Source: Monodelphis domestica
Lineage: Eukaryota; Chordata; Mammalia; Didelphimorphia; Didelphidae
Assembly: GCF_027887165.1 (NCBI RefSeq)
Contig: NC_077235.1
Location: forward strand, 4,429,818-4,493,817
Direction of reading: 5' to 3'
Length of the DNA stretch: 64,000 nucleotides
Under the pieces are notes generated by a model, which worked only from the letters and a program-made list of their open reading frames with translations, had not been told where the DNA came from and searched no databases. Of the stretch, positions 48,541 to 59,326 are shown in pieces. A program made the position numbers and the translations under genes. Numbering within the stretch: position 1 is the stretch's first letter; every line of letters begins with the position of its first letter.

Positions 48541-49689
48541 CGGGGTCTCAGGTATCCTAGTGATCTCGGCCTCAGGATGCCCCTTCCCCGTCTGAGCCTT
48601 TGGGCCTCGCGACCCCGAAATCCGTTGTTGCAGCCACCCCACTATGGGAATCCGAACGCCTGCTCTACCGGTTCTCATCTCTAGGACACAGAATTCCCTA
48701 AATCCGGAACGTTGCTCTAATCCCAGAGCCTGAGTGTGTATTAACCCCCAATTATATATTGGGCTATAGGGCTGAAAGGTAGGTACCTTAGAGGTGATCT
48801 AGTCGAAGCCCTCATTGAACAGCTGAGGAGCCAAAGAGCCAGTGCCTTGCACTGTGGTCACAATATCAAGGCCCTGAAGTTTCCACAGTGTAGGAACTCC
48901 TCCCATTAGGTGCTCTCATTTTCTTGGAGACTCAAAGAGATTAAGAGCCGTCCAGGGGTCACACGGCTACTAGGAGTCAGAGGTGGGTTTTGAACTCTGG
49001 CCTGCCTGACTCCAAGGCCAATCAGAGGCCTAGCAGCCTCTCGGAAATATACCTTGTTAGAAACCCCATAACTCATTCCTGGTGTTTATGGAATCTTTTA
49101 ACACTTTCCCATACATTGAGGCATTTGACACTCTCCCACCCCCAGGGGTTAAAGGAAGCTCAGCCCATGGACTAGAAATCTGTTTCTCTACAAATGGGAA
49201 GGCTTGAAAGGAAGCAGAAACCTCATGTCCCCAGAGTGCACTGCAGGACCTGGTTTGGGACTGGGATTCTGCTGAACAATGACTGGGTCAATGGCTTCCC
49301 CATCATGCAAGAATAGAGCAAAAAGACGTTAAATTCCCATTTAACTTGCTATTTTCACCACCTCTTTTGGTTTGGTGTCCCTTAATGACTTCCTTTCCAC
49401 AAATATCAGTTGCCCTTTCTTCCTCTTCTATATTCCCAAGCTCCTTCCTTTCTCCAGCGTAACTTATACTTAGAAAGCTCCCCTCCTCCCCAAATGTACC
49501 ACCACCACCCACAAGCCTCTCATAATAACCAACCATCTTTCTTTTTGCCTCCCTTTGTTTTCCTCCACAACTCTCTCCACAAGGACTCTCCACAACTTCC
49601 CAACTCCTTCCTAAGCCTCTGGGGGCAGAGTATTCCTTATATTGGGTTTCTACTTGGGAAAGGGTTACTACTCCTTATAGATTTTTTTT
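48541..49689. other. Low-copy sequence with MIR remnants
   Basis: Around 48,780-48,850 and 48,925-49,015 there are decayed antisense MIR-like pieces ('agattaagagccgtccaggg', 'gtcacacggctactaggagt'). The rest is unassigned. Short open frames near 49,303-49,766 have no domain I recognise. Confidence 0.45.
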
Positions 49690-49708
49690 CAGACTATGGG
49701 AGCTTTTC

Positions 49709-49714
49709 TTTATT
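49709..49714 (-). terminator. Poly(A) signal AATAAA for the V-ATPase C retrocopy
   Basis: AATAAA on the minus strand, about 200 bases past the stop codon, followed 19 bases later by eight A. It could serve as a working cleavage signal or be only the inherited end of the source mRNA. Confidence 0.65.
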
Positions 49715-49911
49715 GTTATTGACTAAAGTAAATGCAACCACAAATGCATTTGTGCTAACCGATTAAATTCCAAAAGGTCATTTAGAAAATAATTTCCACC
49801 CCAGGCAATTAGTTATAAACAAATATTCTGACTAACAGTAGAGAATATTTACATTTTAATTTGAGGTAAGGCTAGTTTAGGGTGATGAAGAATTACCTAA
49901 CTTCTAAAAAG

Positions 49912-51195
49912 CTAGTCCAGAAATCTAAGGCCAATATTGAAGTAGACATAAGGAAAGTAATCTTGGTTATTAAATTGTAATCCAGGGACATCCAGAGAAG
50001 AATCCACTATACTAGCTGCTGTTTCATCTAGGTGCTTGAAAGCTAAATTGAGAATCTCCCTCAGACGTTTTGAAGACTTCTTCTGGGGTTGTAACAATAT
50101 TACATTAAAATTCACAGGAAGGCCATACTTTAACACAGACTCTACGAACACTCGCAAAGCCTTTACATGAATCCAGATAATGAATACTTCCCCAAAATTC
50201 ACCTTGAGCCAGCGTAGATATGGACTCTCCCTCTTGCCATTCTTAATCTTAATCTCTTTTCTCTCTATCTGCTTTGGTTGATGCTTCCATGGATTAATAA
50301 ATCTGGCCACCTTCACAATGTGATCCAGAAAGGATGAGGTTCGTTTTTTCCTAACTCTTCGGGAACTATCATATTGTTGTTTCTTCGCTGAAAGCAACTT
50401 GTTTAGCAATTCCCGTTCTCTTTGAATTTCTTTTTCATCATAGAAAAAGTCTCGAACAGTGAACTTGTTGGCTGCAGCTTTGGCTTTGAACTCATTAATC
50501 ACTTGACGGAACATGGTGACGGTGAAGAGGCCATCCTCTTTGTCTTCAGCAATCAGTTTGGTTGACCGAGGGACCACCATGTCAGAGAGGGATTCGTAAG
50601 TTTTCTGCCACTTAGAATAGCTTGCTTTTGGAACAATTACCAGGAGGGTGATGAGATATTCTGAATCCAACACAAAATCCTCTTTGCTCACAATATCTGA
50701 TAGTGACCTGCTAAAGAGGTTGCCTGTCAATTTCTCTTCCATATTCTCCAGATGTCTTTTCTGTTTGTTGTAGACTGAGATTCTGGTTTTTAGATCAGTC
50801 TCCATTTGGGTCAGCTGCTTCCCTAACTTATCCACTATAGTCCACAATGGTTGCTGGGCAGAATACCTGGCCATATCCCATTCAAAGTGAGTCACAAAAG
50901 AAGCTAAGGAAACTCCAGTGACCAAAAGGTACTCCTGAAATTCACCGTTCTTGAATTTCTTCTGTTCTATAACACACTGAACCATTCTCTTCACGAGACT
51001 TTCGGCCAAATGATCAAGTTTCCCCAACTCATCTGAGAGGCTAATGAGAGAATCTAAGGTCCCCACCTTGAAATCAGGAATAGCAAAGTTGGAATTGCGG
51101 CACAGGTTGGCCTTGGAGGTAAGATTCTTCATCCGCTCCAGGATCCTCAAATTTTCCTCATCTCCAGGAATAGAAATTAACCAAAACTCTGACAT
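49912..51195 (-). CDS. ATP6V1C2 (retrocopy): V-type proton ATPase subunit C, ATP6V1C2-like intact retrogene
   Basis: A single uninterrupted 427-codon frame from ATG (51,195) to TAG (49,912), with A at position -3. The protein starts [16 protein letters not shown] and carries subunit C landmarks: [10 protein letters not shown] (41-50), HFEWDMARY (103-111), [11 protein letters not shown] (171-181), RWLKVNF (328-334) and the block [20 protein letters not shown] (341-360), ending [14 protein letters not shown]. The family is usually about 382 residues; the extra 46 or so lysine/arginine-rich residues (about 277-323) match the insert of the long isoform of C2. From known biology, subunit C sits in the V1 peripheral stalk, contacts E/G stalks and subunit a, and helps control V1-Vo assembly at acidic organelles and some plasma membranes. 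Mammalian ATP6V1C2 has many exons, so this copy is a retrogene. It diverges from C2 notably at residues 73-95 and in the insert, but no stop or frameshift is present. Whether it is expressed cannot be judged here. Confidence 0.93.
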   Translation of the reverse strand: MSEFWLISIPGDEENLRILERMKNLTSKANLCRNSNFAIPDFKVGTLDSLISLSDELGKLDHLAESLVKRMVQCVIEQKKFKNGEFQEYLLVTGVSLASFVTHFEWDMARYSAQQPLWTIVDKLGKQLTQMETDLKTRISVYNKQKRHLENMEEKLTGNLFSRSLSDIVSKEDFVLDSEYLITLLVIVPKASYSKWQKTYESLSDMVVPRSTKLIAEDKEDGLFTVTMFRQVINEFKAKAAANKFTVRDFFYDEKEIQRERELLNKLLSAKKQQYDSSRRVRKKRTSSFLDHIVKVARFINPWKHQPKQIERKEIKIKNGKRESPYLRWLKVNFGEVFIIWIHVKALRVFVESVLKYGLPVNFNVILLQPQKKSSKRLREILNLAFKHLDETAASIVDSSLDVPGLQFNNQDYFPYVYFNIGLRFLD

Positions 51196-51215
51196 GCTTT
51201 AAAATCTTTGTTTTG

Positions 51216-52150
51216 GTCCAGATGACTTGTACTCCACAAAAGAGATTTACATGCCAGGGTGCTTCCTTGGGAAGGGCTTCAGGGAAGGATTTGAGGCAGG
51301 ACTGGAACAAAATAATGCTTGGGTTTCCTGCCCATGGGCAGCCCGGAGGTAGAAAGACTACCCAGACTGTCTCAGGAAGCTCTGGGGGCAGGTATAGGGA
51401 GCCCCCAGCTTCTGGTACACCTGGCCAGATGGAGACAGACCACTTGGTAGAGAGAGGGTGAAGCCTTCAGTTGGTCTGATGCCTAGGTAACTGCCACACC
51501 CTTGCCACGCCCCATCCTGCCTTTGTTCTCCAAGCACCAGGCCAGGGCTGGTGGCCAATCACCAGGAGGCTATTAAAGCAGCTGAAGACCAGGTAACAGA
51601 GGTGCCCATAAGAAACATATATACTTCCTCTGCCCATTCTCAGGCACCTTCAAGGCCCAGATTCGAAGGCTTTTCAGTACTGGATAGCTTGATCAGGCTG
51701 CCCTTCATCCATAATAGGAAATACAGTGGCAAATAATGGCACAATGACTTCTCTATATGTTTTATAGAGCCCCTGGAAGAAAAGGAAGCTGCCTTGAAGG
51801 CAGGAGCTGCTTGTGCCAAGCAAGGTGCCCTTACAATTAGTAAATGCTTACCAAATGAAAGTTCAGTTAAACTCAATGTCTACCTACTCAGGACTTGGTG
51901 GAAACAGTTCCCCTCCCCCTCTGAGTATCCCTGAGTTTTCATTTGGCTGCCCAGATTGGAGTTTGGGTCTCACCAGTTGATAGCACCTCCCTTTTTAAGG
52001 AGAAATGGGCAAAAATGGGCACCCACACCCATACCATGCTCTGCTCTTGGCTTGCTCTCAGTTTACATGCTCTTCACCTGGACTCCTACTTGGCCTCAGC
52101 TTCTTCCTGAATCTATTTTCCACACCTTTGCCAACTTCATAGCTCCCTGG
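51216..52150. other. Low-copy sequence upstream of the retrogene
   Basis: Mixed composition. Near 51,790-51,870 there is a short L2-like end ('attagtaaatgcttaccaaa'). Open frames on both strands here are short and unrecognised. No clear promoter can be claimed for the minus-strand retrogene. Confidence 0.4.
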
Positions 52151-53510
52151 CCTGCACTTGCTCTTGTGGGCTTTTGGAGGCTGGTGGAATAGCTGCCTGG
52201 AGGAATCAAAATGGCCCCCTAGAAGCAGCAAAAGTCCAGACCTTTGTGAAAACCCTTCCACAGCAATAAAAAACAAAGTGCTTCAAGGAGACAGAAAACC
52301 AATTCCAACAATAGGACAGAGCCAGGGGACCCTTCTGCTGGATTAAAAAGCACACAGAGAAGGTTGAATTCTCTGGTTTAAGGAAAAGAAAGAAGGAAAG
52401 TCTAACCCTAATCCTAACCCTAACCCTTCAACCTCCACACCTTCACTTATACCTTCAGCTTCTGCTGCTAGCTGGGGAAGATCTAACCTCAGGGCTCATT
52501 AATACTCCATCAGCCTAATCTAGTAAACCAGCAAAGCAGAGAAGAAGCCCCTTCAGGACAGAATATCCCAAACCCACAGATCCAACAAATAATCAGAAGA
52601 GCAAGATTATATCCAATGGAGGAGGGGGGAGGGAGAAAAGGAAAGAAATATGAGTAATCAACAGAAACGGAAAAAAGAAATTATAATCGACAGCTTCTAT
52701 CCAAGTAATGAACAAATGGAACAGAGAAGGATGAAGGAACACCAAGCAAAAACTCAGGAACTACAGCGAATTGGACACAGGCTTTGGAAGAACTCAAAAT
52801 ACAATTCAAAAAAACAATTAAGAGAGGCTGAAGATAATTGGGAAGAGAACTTGAAAAGTAAAATAAATCATCTGGAAACAGAGGCACATGAATCTAAAAC
52901 AAGAAAATAGTGTCTTGAAAGCCACAATTGAAAAACAAGGCAAAGAAAGTTAAATATGACCTACAAAAAAAACAGAGCAGGAGGAGAAGGATCACCAAAA
53001 AGCCAGGGATGAAATTCAGTCTTTAAAAATTAGAATCCAACAACTAGAAGCCAGATGATTTCGCAAGGCAACAAAAGTCTATAAAACAAAATCAAAAGAA
53101 TGAAAAACTTGAGGAAAATATGAAATACCTCAGTGATAAAACAATAGGCCTAGAGAATAGATCCAGAAGAGACAATTTAAGAATTATTGGACTACTAGAA
53201 AATCATGACAAAAGAAAAAGCCTAAACATAATTCTACAGGAAATTATCCAAGAAAACTGCTCCGACATTCTTGAACAAGGGGGAAAAGTGGAGATTGAAA
53301 GAATCCACAGATCATCTCCTGCATTTAATCCCCAATTGACAATGCCCAGGGATGTTACAGCCAAGTTCACCAGCTACCAGACCAAGGAAAAGATACTACA
53401 AACTGCTAAAAAGAAACCATTCTGATATCAGGGAACCACAATTAGAATAACACAGGATCTGGCTGCATCCACACTAAAGAACAGGAAGGCAGAGAATATA
53501 GTATGGCTAC
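52150..53510 (+). pseudogene. L1 LINE 5' region and broken ORF1
   Basis: From about 52,150 the sequence has L1 5' UTR character. ORF1 begins at the ATG at 52,650 and encodes a charged, coiled-coil-like N-terminus (to about 52,910), then is interrupted by stops and frameshifts. It resumes at 53,120 with the L1 ORF1 RNA-binding segment: 'ENRSRRDNLRIIGLLE' and 'VEIERIHRSSPAFNPQ' are typical. ORF1p is the RNA chaperone of the L1 particle. The copy ends near 53,510, where L2 sequence starts, so ORF2 is absent here. Confidence 0.82.
52399..52428 (+). repeat. Short telomere-like CCCTAA run
   Basis: About four tandem units: ctaaccctaatcctaaccct followed by aaccct, with one variant unit. Far too short to be a true telomere remnant of note. 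It lies in the L1 5' region. Confidence 0.8.
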
Positions 53511-55093
53511 CTGGACCAGACCCTCCACTTCCTTGTCTCACTGCTGCCCAGTTTCTGTCACCACTGCTGGTTCTAGCTAATAGGTCCACAGCTCCTCACC
53601 CAGGCCATACTTTTTCTTTTTGCCCCTGTCCTCAGCTATTCCACACACTGCCCAAGCCATACCAACAGCTTATAGATACTCAGGAAGTTTTCCTGCCACC
53701 GCTTTCCCTTTTCTGGTTCTCCTCCTACTCCTCTGACCACTCCTTCTGCATCTTATTAGCTAGTTTTTCATCCAGGTCATTCCCATTACCCAGGATTGTC
53801 CCCCCATGTCTTCTCTATCTCTAGTATCTTACCCATTGATATAATCTGCTCCCATGACCTCATCTATCATCTTTCCCCATACAGAGGATTCTCAGATCTC
53901 CATAGCTAGCTCTGACCTGACTCTTGAGCTCCAGTCTCCCATTACCAACTGCCTGTTGGATATCCTGACCTAGATGCCTCGGACATATCTTAAAGTCAAC
54001 AGGTCCCAAAAGGAAATCCTACTTTGATATCTTCCCAAACTCTCCCCTTTCCCCACCTTTACTATTACTGGTGAGAGCACCATTGTTCTCCTTAAAGCCC
54101 AGGCTCACAACTTCCACTCCTCTCTCGTAATGGCTCCACACTTGAGTCTGTTGCTGAGTCTTCTCATTTCTACCTTCTGAGCATCTCCTTCCTTTGACAG
54201 TGCCTGCACCTTGGTAGAGGCACTCATCCTTCCCCATCCACCACTATTACAATAGCCTGTTGGGGGGGCAGCTGGGTAGCTCAGTGGATTGAGAGCCAGG
54301 CCTAGAGACGGGAGGTCCTAGGTTCAAATCTGGCCTCAGACACTTCCCAGCTGTGTGACCCTGGGCAAGTCCCTTCACCCCCATTGCCTACCCTTACCAC
54401 TCTTCTGCCTTGGAGCCAATACACAGTATTGACTCCAAGACGGAAGGTAAGGGTTTAAAAAAAAAATAGCCTGTTGGGGGTGGTTGGGCTGGCTGCTGCT
54501 AGGCTCTTGGCAACTGCAGTCTATCCTCCTCTCTGCTGTCAAATTGATTTTCTTAAAACCAGGATCCTCTGACCACAGTTATCACCCCTCCACCTTCCCC
54601 CATCAGACTCAGTAACCTCCAGTGGTTCCCCCATGAGCTCCAAGATCAAACAGAAAACCCTTTGTTTGGCCTTTGAAGCCCTTCCCATCCTGGTCAGCCT
54701 TTTATATACTGCAGTGCCCCTGGTCTTCTAGCTCTTTTCCAACATGATACTCCAGCTCCAGGCCTTCACATTGGCTGCCCCCCAAGCCTGGATTCTGTCC
54801 TCCCACACCTCTAGCACCTAGCTTCTTCGACTCCCTTAAGACTCAGCTCCCATCCCAACTTCTGTAGGAGTCCTTTTTCCTTCCTCTCAGTTCCCAGAAC
54901 TTTCATTTGGAGACAACCTTTGATCTTTATCCTGGAAAAATCTGCTGTGGACAGAACTTCGCATATGTGGCCTCCCCTTTAGATTTAAGAGGCCTCTGGA
55001 GGGGGGCAGGGACCATGTTTTTATCCTCATTTGCCTCCCAGACCTCACCATGGCATCCAGATCATGGTAGGTGCCAATAATGTTTGTTAATTC
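53511..55093 (+). mobile_element. L2 LINE 3' end, about 1.4 kb excluding the SINE
   Basis: The most complete L2 3' region in the window: 'ctctgacctgactcttgagc', 'attgttctccttaaagccca', 'cctccagtggttcccccatg', 'ttggcctttgaagcccttcc', 'ggccttcacattggctgccc' and the end 'gtgccaataatgtttgttaa'. It is interrupted by a SINE at 54,266-54,464. No ORF2 reading frame remains. Confidence 0.78.
54266..54464 (+). mobile_element. Young SINE1/WSINE1-type CORE-SINE with perfect target-site duplication
   Basis: Well-preserved body: 'gcagctgggtagctcagtgg', 'cccagctgtgtgaccctggg', 'taccactcttctgccttgga' and 'aagacggaaggtaagggttt' with an A tail. The 15-bp direct repeat aatagcctgttgggg is exact at 54,251-54,265 and 54,465-54,479. 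Low divergence suggests it is the youngest SINE in the window. The left part is tRNA-derived and would supply the Pol III promoter. Confidence 0.95.
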
Positions 55094-56283
55094 ACCACTA
55101 GGTATTTATGTCTTGCCTTGACAGGGTAGAGTTGAATTGATAAGAGAAAGAATTTGGGAAGAGTTGGTGGTGTAAGGGAGAGAGGAAGAGAAGACTGGTA
55201 GACAAACTGTGAAGGAAAAGGGAAGGTAGAGGCACCAAGAGAAAGAAGGGATCAGGGGGCAGAAGAAGCAAAAAGGGATGAGGAAAATGATAGTGAGAGA
55301 GAAATATAGATGGGATTTGGAAGGGAGGGCGGCAAAGGTCTTGAACCTGGAATCCACTAACTTTTTTAATAGTTTCATAATAGCATGGCAGTAGAATTGG
55401 TTTTTGTGGTAATCTTATAGATTCTAGGTTATGCATTTAAAAGCATTCTTCTGAGATGGGGTCCATAGGTTTTACCAGACTACCAAAGGGATCCAAGACT
55501 CAAAAGCAGGTGAGCAAAGTGTGGGAGGAATATAGACAAAAAGGGGAAGAGGGGGGAGGTAGAAGGAGACAATAATGGGGCACAGTTCAAGAAAAGTGTG
55601 AAGGGGAAGCACCAGAAACAAAGAAGTGGGGCAGAAGCTGGGAGATGGCAAGATAGAGTTGGAGAAGAAAATTAGAAAAAGAGGAAGCAGGAGGCAGCAA
55701 GCTAGGGAGGGGGGCAGAAAGGGCAGAAGTGAGAGAAGGCAGACAGGGAACAAGAGAAAGGAAGAGAAGTATAGTGAGTTCAAAGCAGAGCAAGTAAGGA
55801 AAGGAAGAAAAGGGGGAGGGAGAAGGAAGAGAAAGACAAGGTGGGAGAGAGTGGAAGAAGGAGTCAGACAGGAAGGATAGCTACCTGGAGAGCAGAGGTG
55901 GGAGGGGAAAACAGAAAGAGCTGTATGGAAGGAAGGGGGAGTTAGGAAGAATGGCTGATAGAACAGAAATGGCATGGAGAGAAAAGGAGGCTGCTGGGAG
56001 AGGGAGCCAACGGGAGGAAGATAGAAGGGGGAGAAAAGGAGAGAGGAGGGAGAAGAGAAAGAGAACTGGAAAGAGATGGGAGGGGGAGACAGCTAGAGAT
56101 GGATGGGAGGGAAAGGAAAGGAGTACAAAAGAGGAGGTGGTAATAGGAAGGAGAAGGGAACGGAACAGCAAGAGGGAGTTTGGAGGCTAGGTACCAATAG
56201 AGGGGAGATGGGAGAGGGAAGAACAGGAGGAGCTGGATGGGAAAGCAGAGATGGGAGGGGGGAAGGGAAGATAGGAGGGAAGG

Positions 56284-56398
56284 GGAAATGGTGCAGGAGG
56301 GAGCTGGGAGGGGGGGAATGCCGCAGGAGGGAGATGGGAGGGGGAATGCTGCAGGAGGGAGATGGGAGGGGGAATGCCGCAGGAGGGAGATGGGAGGG
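56284..56398 (+). repeat. 28-bp minisatellite, 3 good copies plus one degenerate
   Basis: Units starting ggaatgccgcaggaggga begin at 56,315, 56,343 and 56,371 (28-bp period), the middle one with ctgc in place of ccgc. A degenerate unit precedes them at about 56,284. Confidence 0.9.
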
Positions 56399-56999
56399 GT
56401 AGATACCAGGAATGAGTAGATCACAGGAGAAAGTCACAGGACCTGTAAGAGAGGGAGAAGAATAAGAGGTAGGAGAGAGAGGGGAGGGGTTGGTACCCAC
56501 AGAGCAGAGATGGGAGAAGGGAAAGGGCCGACAAAGGGGAGGAGGCAGAAGGGAGGAAGAGTTAACAGGCAGAGAGGAGAGATGCCTAATCAGAGAACAG
56601 AGAAGGGAAGGAGAGGAGGAGTGAGCTCCCTCCGGGGGGGGGGGGGGGCTGTGACCCAGAGTAGGGAAGATGAAGAGGATGAAGTGGGGGGAGAGTGGAG
56701 GCACACATAGAGAAAGGCCAAGAAGCAAAATGGGAACAGGGAGATAGGAAGGGAGGGGATATATAGATGTTCAAGAGTGTGGGGAGGGAGGAAGGGGATA
56801 AGGAAGGAGGGAGAGAGGAGAGAGAGAAGAGAGGGAAAGAAAGAAATTTTCAGAGAGGGACAAAGGGATAGAGAAGACAAGGGGAGAGAGAAACAGAGGG
56901 AGAAAAAGAGACAAAGAGATACAAAGAAAAAAGAAATAGAGACGTTAGAGACAGATGAAAGGGAGAAAAGGAAAAGATGGAAAGAAAGAGAAACTTAGA

Positions 57000-57155
57000 G
57001 AAGAGAGGGAGAGACAGAAAAAGAGAGAGGGGAGGGGGGAGAGAGAGAGGAGAGAGAGGAGAGAGAGAGACAGAGACAGAGACAGAGACAGAGAGAGACA
57101 GAGAGAGAGAGAGAGACAGAGAGACAGAGAGAGAGAGAGAGACGGAGAGAGAGAA
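57000..57155 (+). repeat. GA/GACA microsatellite
   Basis: Runs of gagaga mixed with gagaca and cagaga units form the right end of the polypurine block. Confidence 0.9.
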
Positions 57156-57165
57156 AACCAGGGAG

Positions 57166-58520
57166 GACTCAGATCCAGGAAGGCAGAAGGCAGAATACAG
57201 AGGCATATTATCATTTCTCTATTTGAGCTCAGACAGCGTTCCTCCCCTAGCACTGACCTCAAAGATTTCCTGGCTCACCAAGTTCCCCAATCCATAGCCT
57301 TAAGAAACTGGATCAGTAATGGCCAGAATTTCCTGAGTCCTCTTTGGGACCAATTCTCTCCAAGAAGAACGGGAATCACGGACTGTCTATATGACAAGTT
57401 TGTTGAGTTCATCCGACCCGCAGTATACCTGTCCAAGGGAAAAGAAAAACATACACTTTGTAGAGAAGGGCCAGGCTCCAGACTGTAATCCAGCCCTTCC
57501 TTCCCCCCCTCCCTCCACCATGCCCACCCTTGATCATGGCACGAAATGCCCAGTTCAAAGCTTAGAACCTCTGAGCCCTTTGTTACAGGAGAGAAGGCCT
57601 GCCAGCCTTCTCTCTACAATAAGCTGCTTCTCTCTTCAAGAAAGGTTGGGGGATCAGGCTCTCGGACCTGGGAGCAAGGACACAGAGAGTCACTGAGAGA
57701 AGCAGGAGCTCCAGGATCTCTCTTCCTCCCCATTGTGTAGACTAAGGCAGGCTACTAAAAGCTGAGGCCCTTCTAGTCTGGGCAATACTCTTCTGGTCTC
57801 TCTAAAGGACCAGACAATGCTGCCTAGTAGAGAGAGTGCTGGCCTTGGAGGCAGCAAGAGCTGGGGTCAAATCCTGCCTTGGAAATACACTGGCTGAAGG
57901 CTCACAATCAAATCACTGAACCTCTCAGAGCAATGTGGGAGTGAAGGTTTAGTGGGCTAGAGAGGTCTGGGGAAGCTATCAGGAGGCCTCAAGGTACCAG
58001 CTGTACCTCAGAGGCTGAGGAGGACAAGATCCATGGCTGTAAGCATAGTCAATATGGGAGAACAGAGAAGGCTAGGAGACACTGTTCAATTTGGACAGCA
58101 GTGCAGATAGTTTTTGCTCCCTGCTGTTGTCCAGTCCTTTTTTGCTGAAACAATCCTTAGTGCTTGGCTTTCTCCTCAGATTTCTCAGCTTTGGGGCTCT
58201 GGGGAATTGTATGTGTGTTAATGTTGCCAATTACCCCCTTTTTCCAAAAGGATCAAATCGATGACTTCTTGCAAAAGATAGATAGATCCTGATTCCAGGT
58301 TGGGTGAGTGGGGTCATGGGCCTGGATTCTGATTTCAGAGGAAGAAAGATTAAAGATCAAGTGTCTTAGACAGAATGGACAAGGTTTCCCTGTCTAAAAA
58401 GCTCTAATCTCGAATACTGACCTAATGGCCTGTCTTTTTCTTTTCATGTTGTCTCTCATACTCTTATGTGGTGTGCAGTGAGCATAATAAAGTTTACTAA
58501 TAACCCTATAAGAAGGTGAC
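57166..58520. other. Low-copy sequence with a MIR-like piece and one possible exon
   Basis: A MIR-like fragment lies near 57,815-57,945 ('gctggggtcaaatcctgcct', 'aatcactgaacctctcagag'). A stretch at 57,279-57,428 has splice-site-like edges on the minus strand and one open frame without a known domain. The rest is unassigned. Confidence 0.4.
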
Positions 58521-58529
58521 AGTTACAAT

Positions 58530-59326
58530 ATGACAGTAAAGAAAAATAATAAAGGTTGGAGGGGCTGTGGCAAAATCGGGACACTAATGCACTGCTGGTA
58601 GAGTTGTGAATTGATCCAAACATTCTGGAGGGCAATTTGGAATTATGCCCAAAGGGATATAAAACACTGCCCACCCTTTGAGCCAGCCCTACCATTACTA
58701 GATGTGTATCCCAAAGAGATAAGAAAAAATGTCTGTACAAAAATATTTATAGCTGCACTTTTTGTGGTGGCAAAAAAAATGGAAAAACAAGAGGATGTCC
58801 TTCGAGTGGGGAATGGCTGAACAAATTGTGGTATCTGATGGTGGTGGAATGCTATTGTGCTCAAAGGAATGATGAACTGCTTGATTTCTATATGAATTGG
58901 AAAGACCTCCATGAACCAATGCAGAGCGAAATGAACAGAACCAGAACACTGTACATAGTAAATGAAACATTATGGGATGATTAAATGTAATTGACTTTGC
59001 TCCTATTAGCCATACAATGATCCAGGACAACTCTGAGGGACTTATAAAAAATAATGGTATCCACATCTAGAGAACGAACTGTGAGAGTAGAAAAGCAGAA
59101 GAAAAACATGATTTATCACTTATTTATATGGATATAGGATCTGGGGTTTGGGCTTTAAAAGATGACTCTATTACAAAAATGAATAGTATAGAAATAGGTT
59201 GTGAGTGATAACACATGTCTAACCCAGTGGAATTGCTTGTCAGCTCCAGGAGTGGGGAGGGAGACAATATGAATCATGTAACTATGGAAAAATATTCTAA
59301 AAAAATAAATTAAATGTTAGAAAAAA
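58530..59326 (+). mobile_element. L1 3' UTR fragment with A-rich end
   Basis: It parallels the L1 3' end at 63,460-64,000: 'tctggagggcaatttggaat', 'atttatagctgcactttttg', 'gggaatggctgaacaaattg' and 'gatccaggacaactctgagg'. It ends in an A-rich tail near 59,326. 5'-truncated, as most L1 insertions are. Open frames on either strand are incidental. Confidence 0.85.

Larger units (their letters stand above)
49690..51215 (-). mobile_element. Processed retrocopy footprint of an ATP6V1C2-like mRNA (approximate limits)
   Basis: The intronless frame at 49,912-51,195 is followed on the minus strand by AATAAA at 49,714-49,709. Nineteen bases further, at 49,689-49,682, there is a run of eight A. A poly(A) signal plus a short A tract at the usual distance is the mark of a reverse-transcribed mRNA. 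The 5' limit and target-site duplications could not be placed with certainty. Confidence 0.75.
55130..57165 (-). repeat. Polypurine block (+ strand GA-rich), polypyrimidine on the minus strand
   Basis: About 2 kb with a strong G/A bias on the + strand, the mirror of the left array. It includes a 28-bp minisatellite (56,284-56,398), a run of 15 G (56,634-56,648) and a GAGACA/GA microsatellite (57,000-57,155). Long open frames on both strands (Arg/Glu/Gly/Lys on +, Leu/Ser/Pro/Phe on -) are artefacts of the bias. No gene is supported. Confidence 0.88.

Noticed and set aside
49912..51195. Assignment to ATP6V1C1 rather than C2.
   Set aside because: The N-terminus (MSEFWLI, ENL, ERM), the 427-residue length and the insert near 277-323 fit the long C2 form; C1 is about 382 residues and lacks the insert.
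52650..53425. Two open frames that could be called separate small genes.
   Set aside because: They are the two ends of one broken L1 ORF1, with stops and frameshifts between.
55098..57488. Long frames on both strands in the purine-rich block.
   Set aside because: Low-complexity products of the GA bias. The only part with ordinary composition (after about 57,180) was treated separately as a weak exon candidate.
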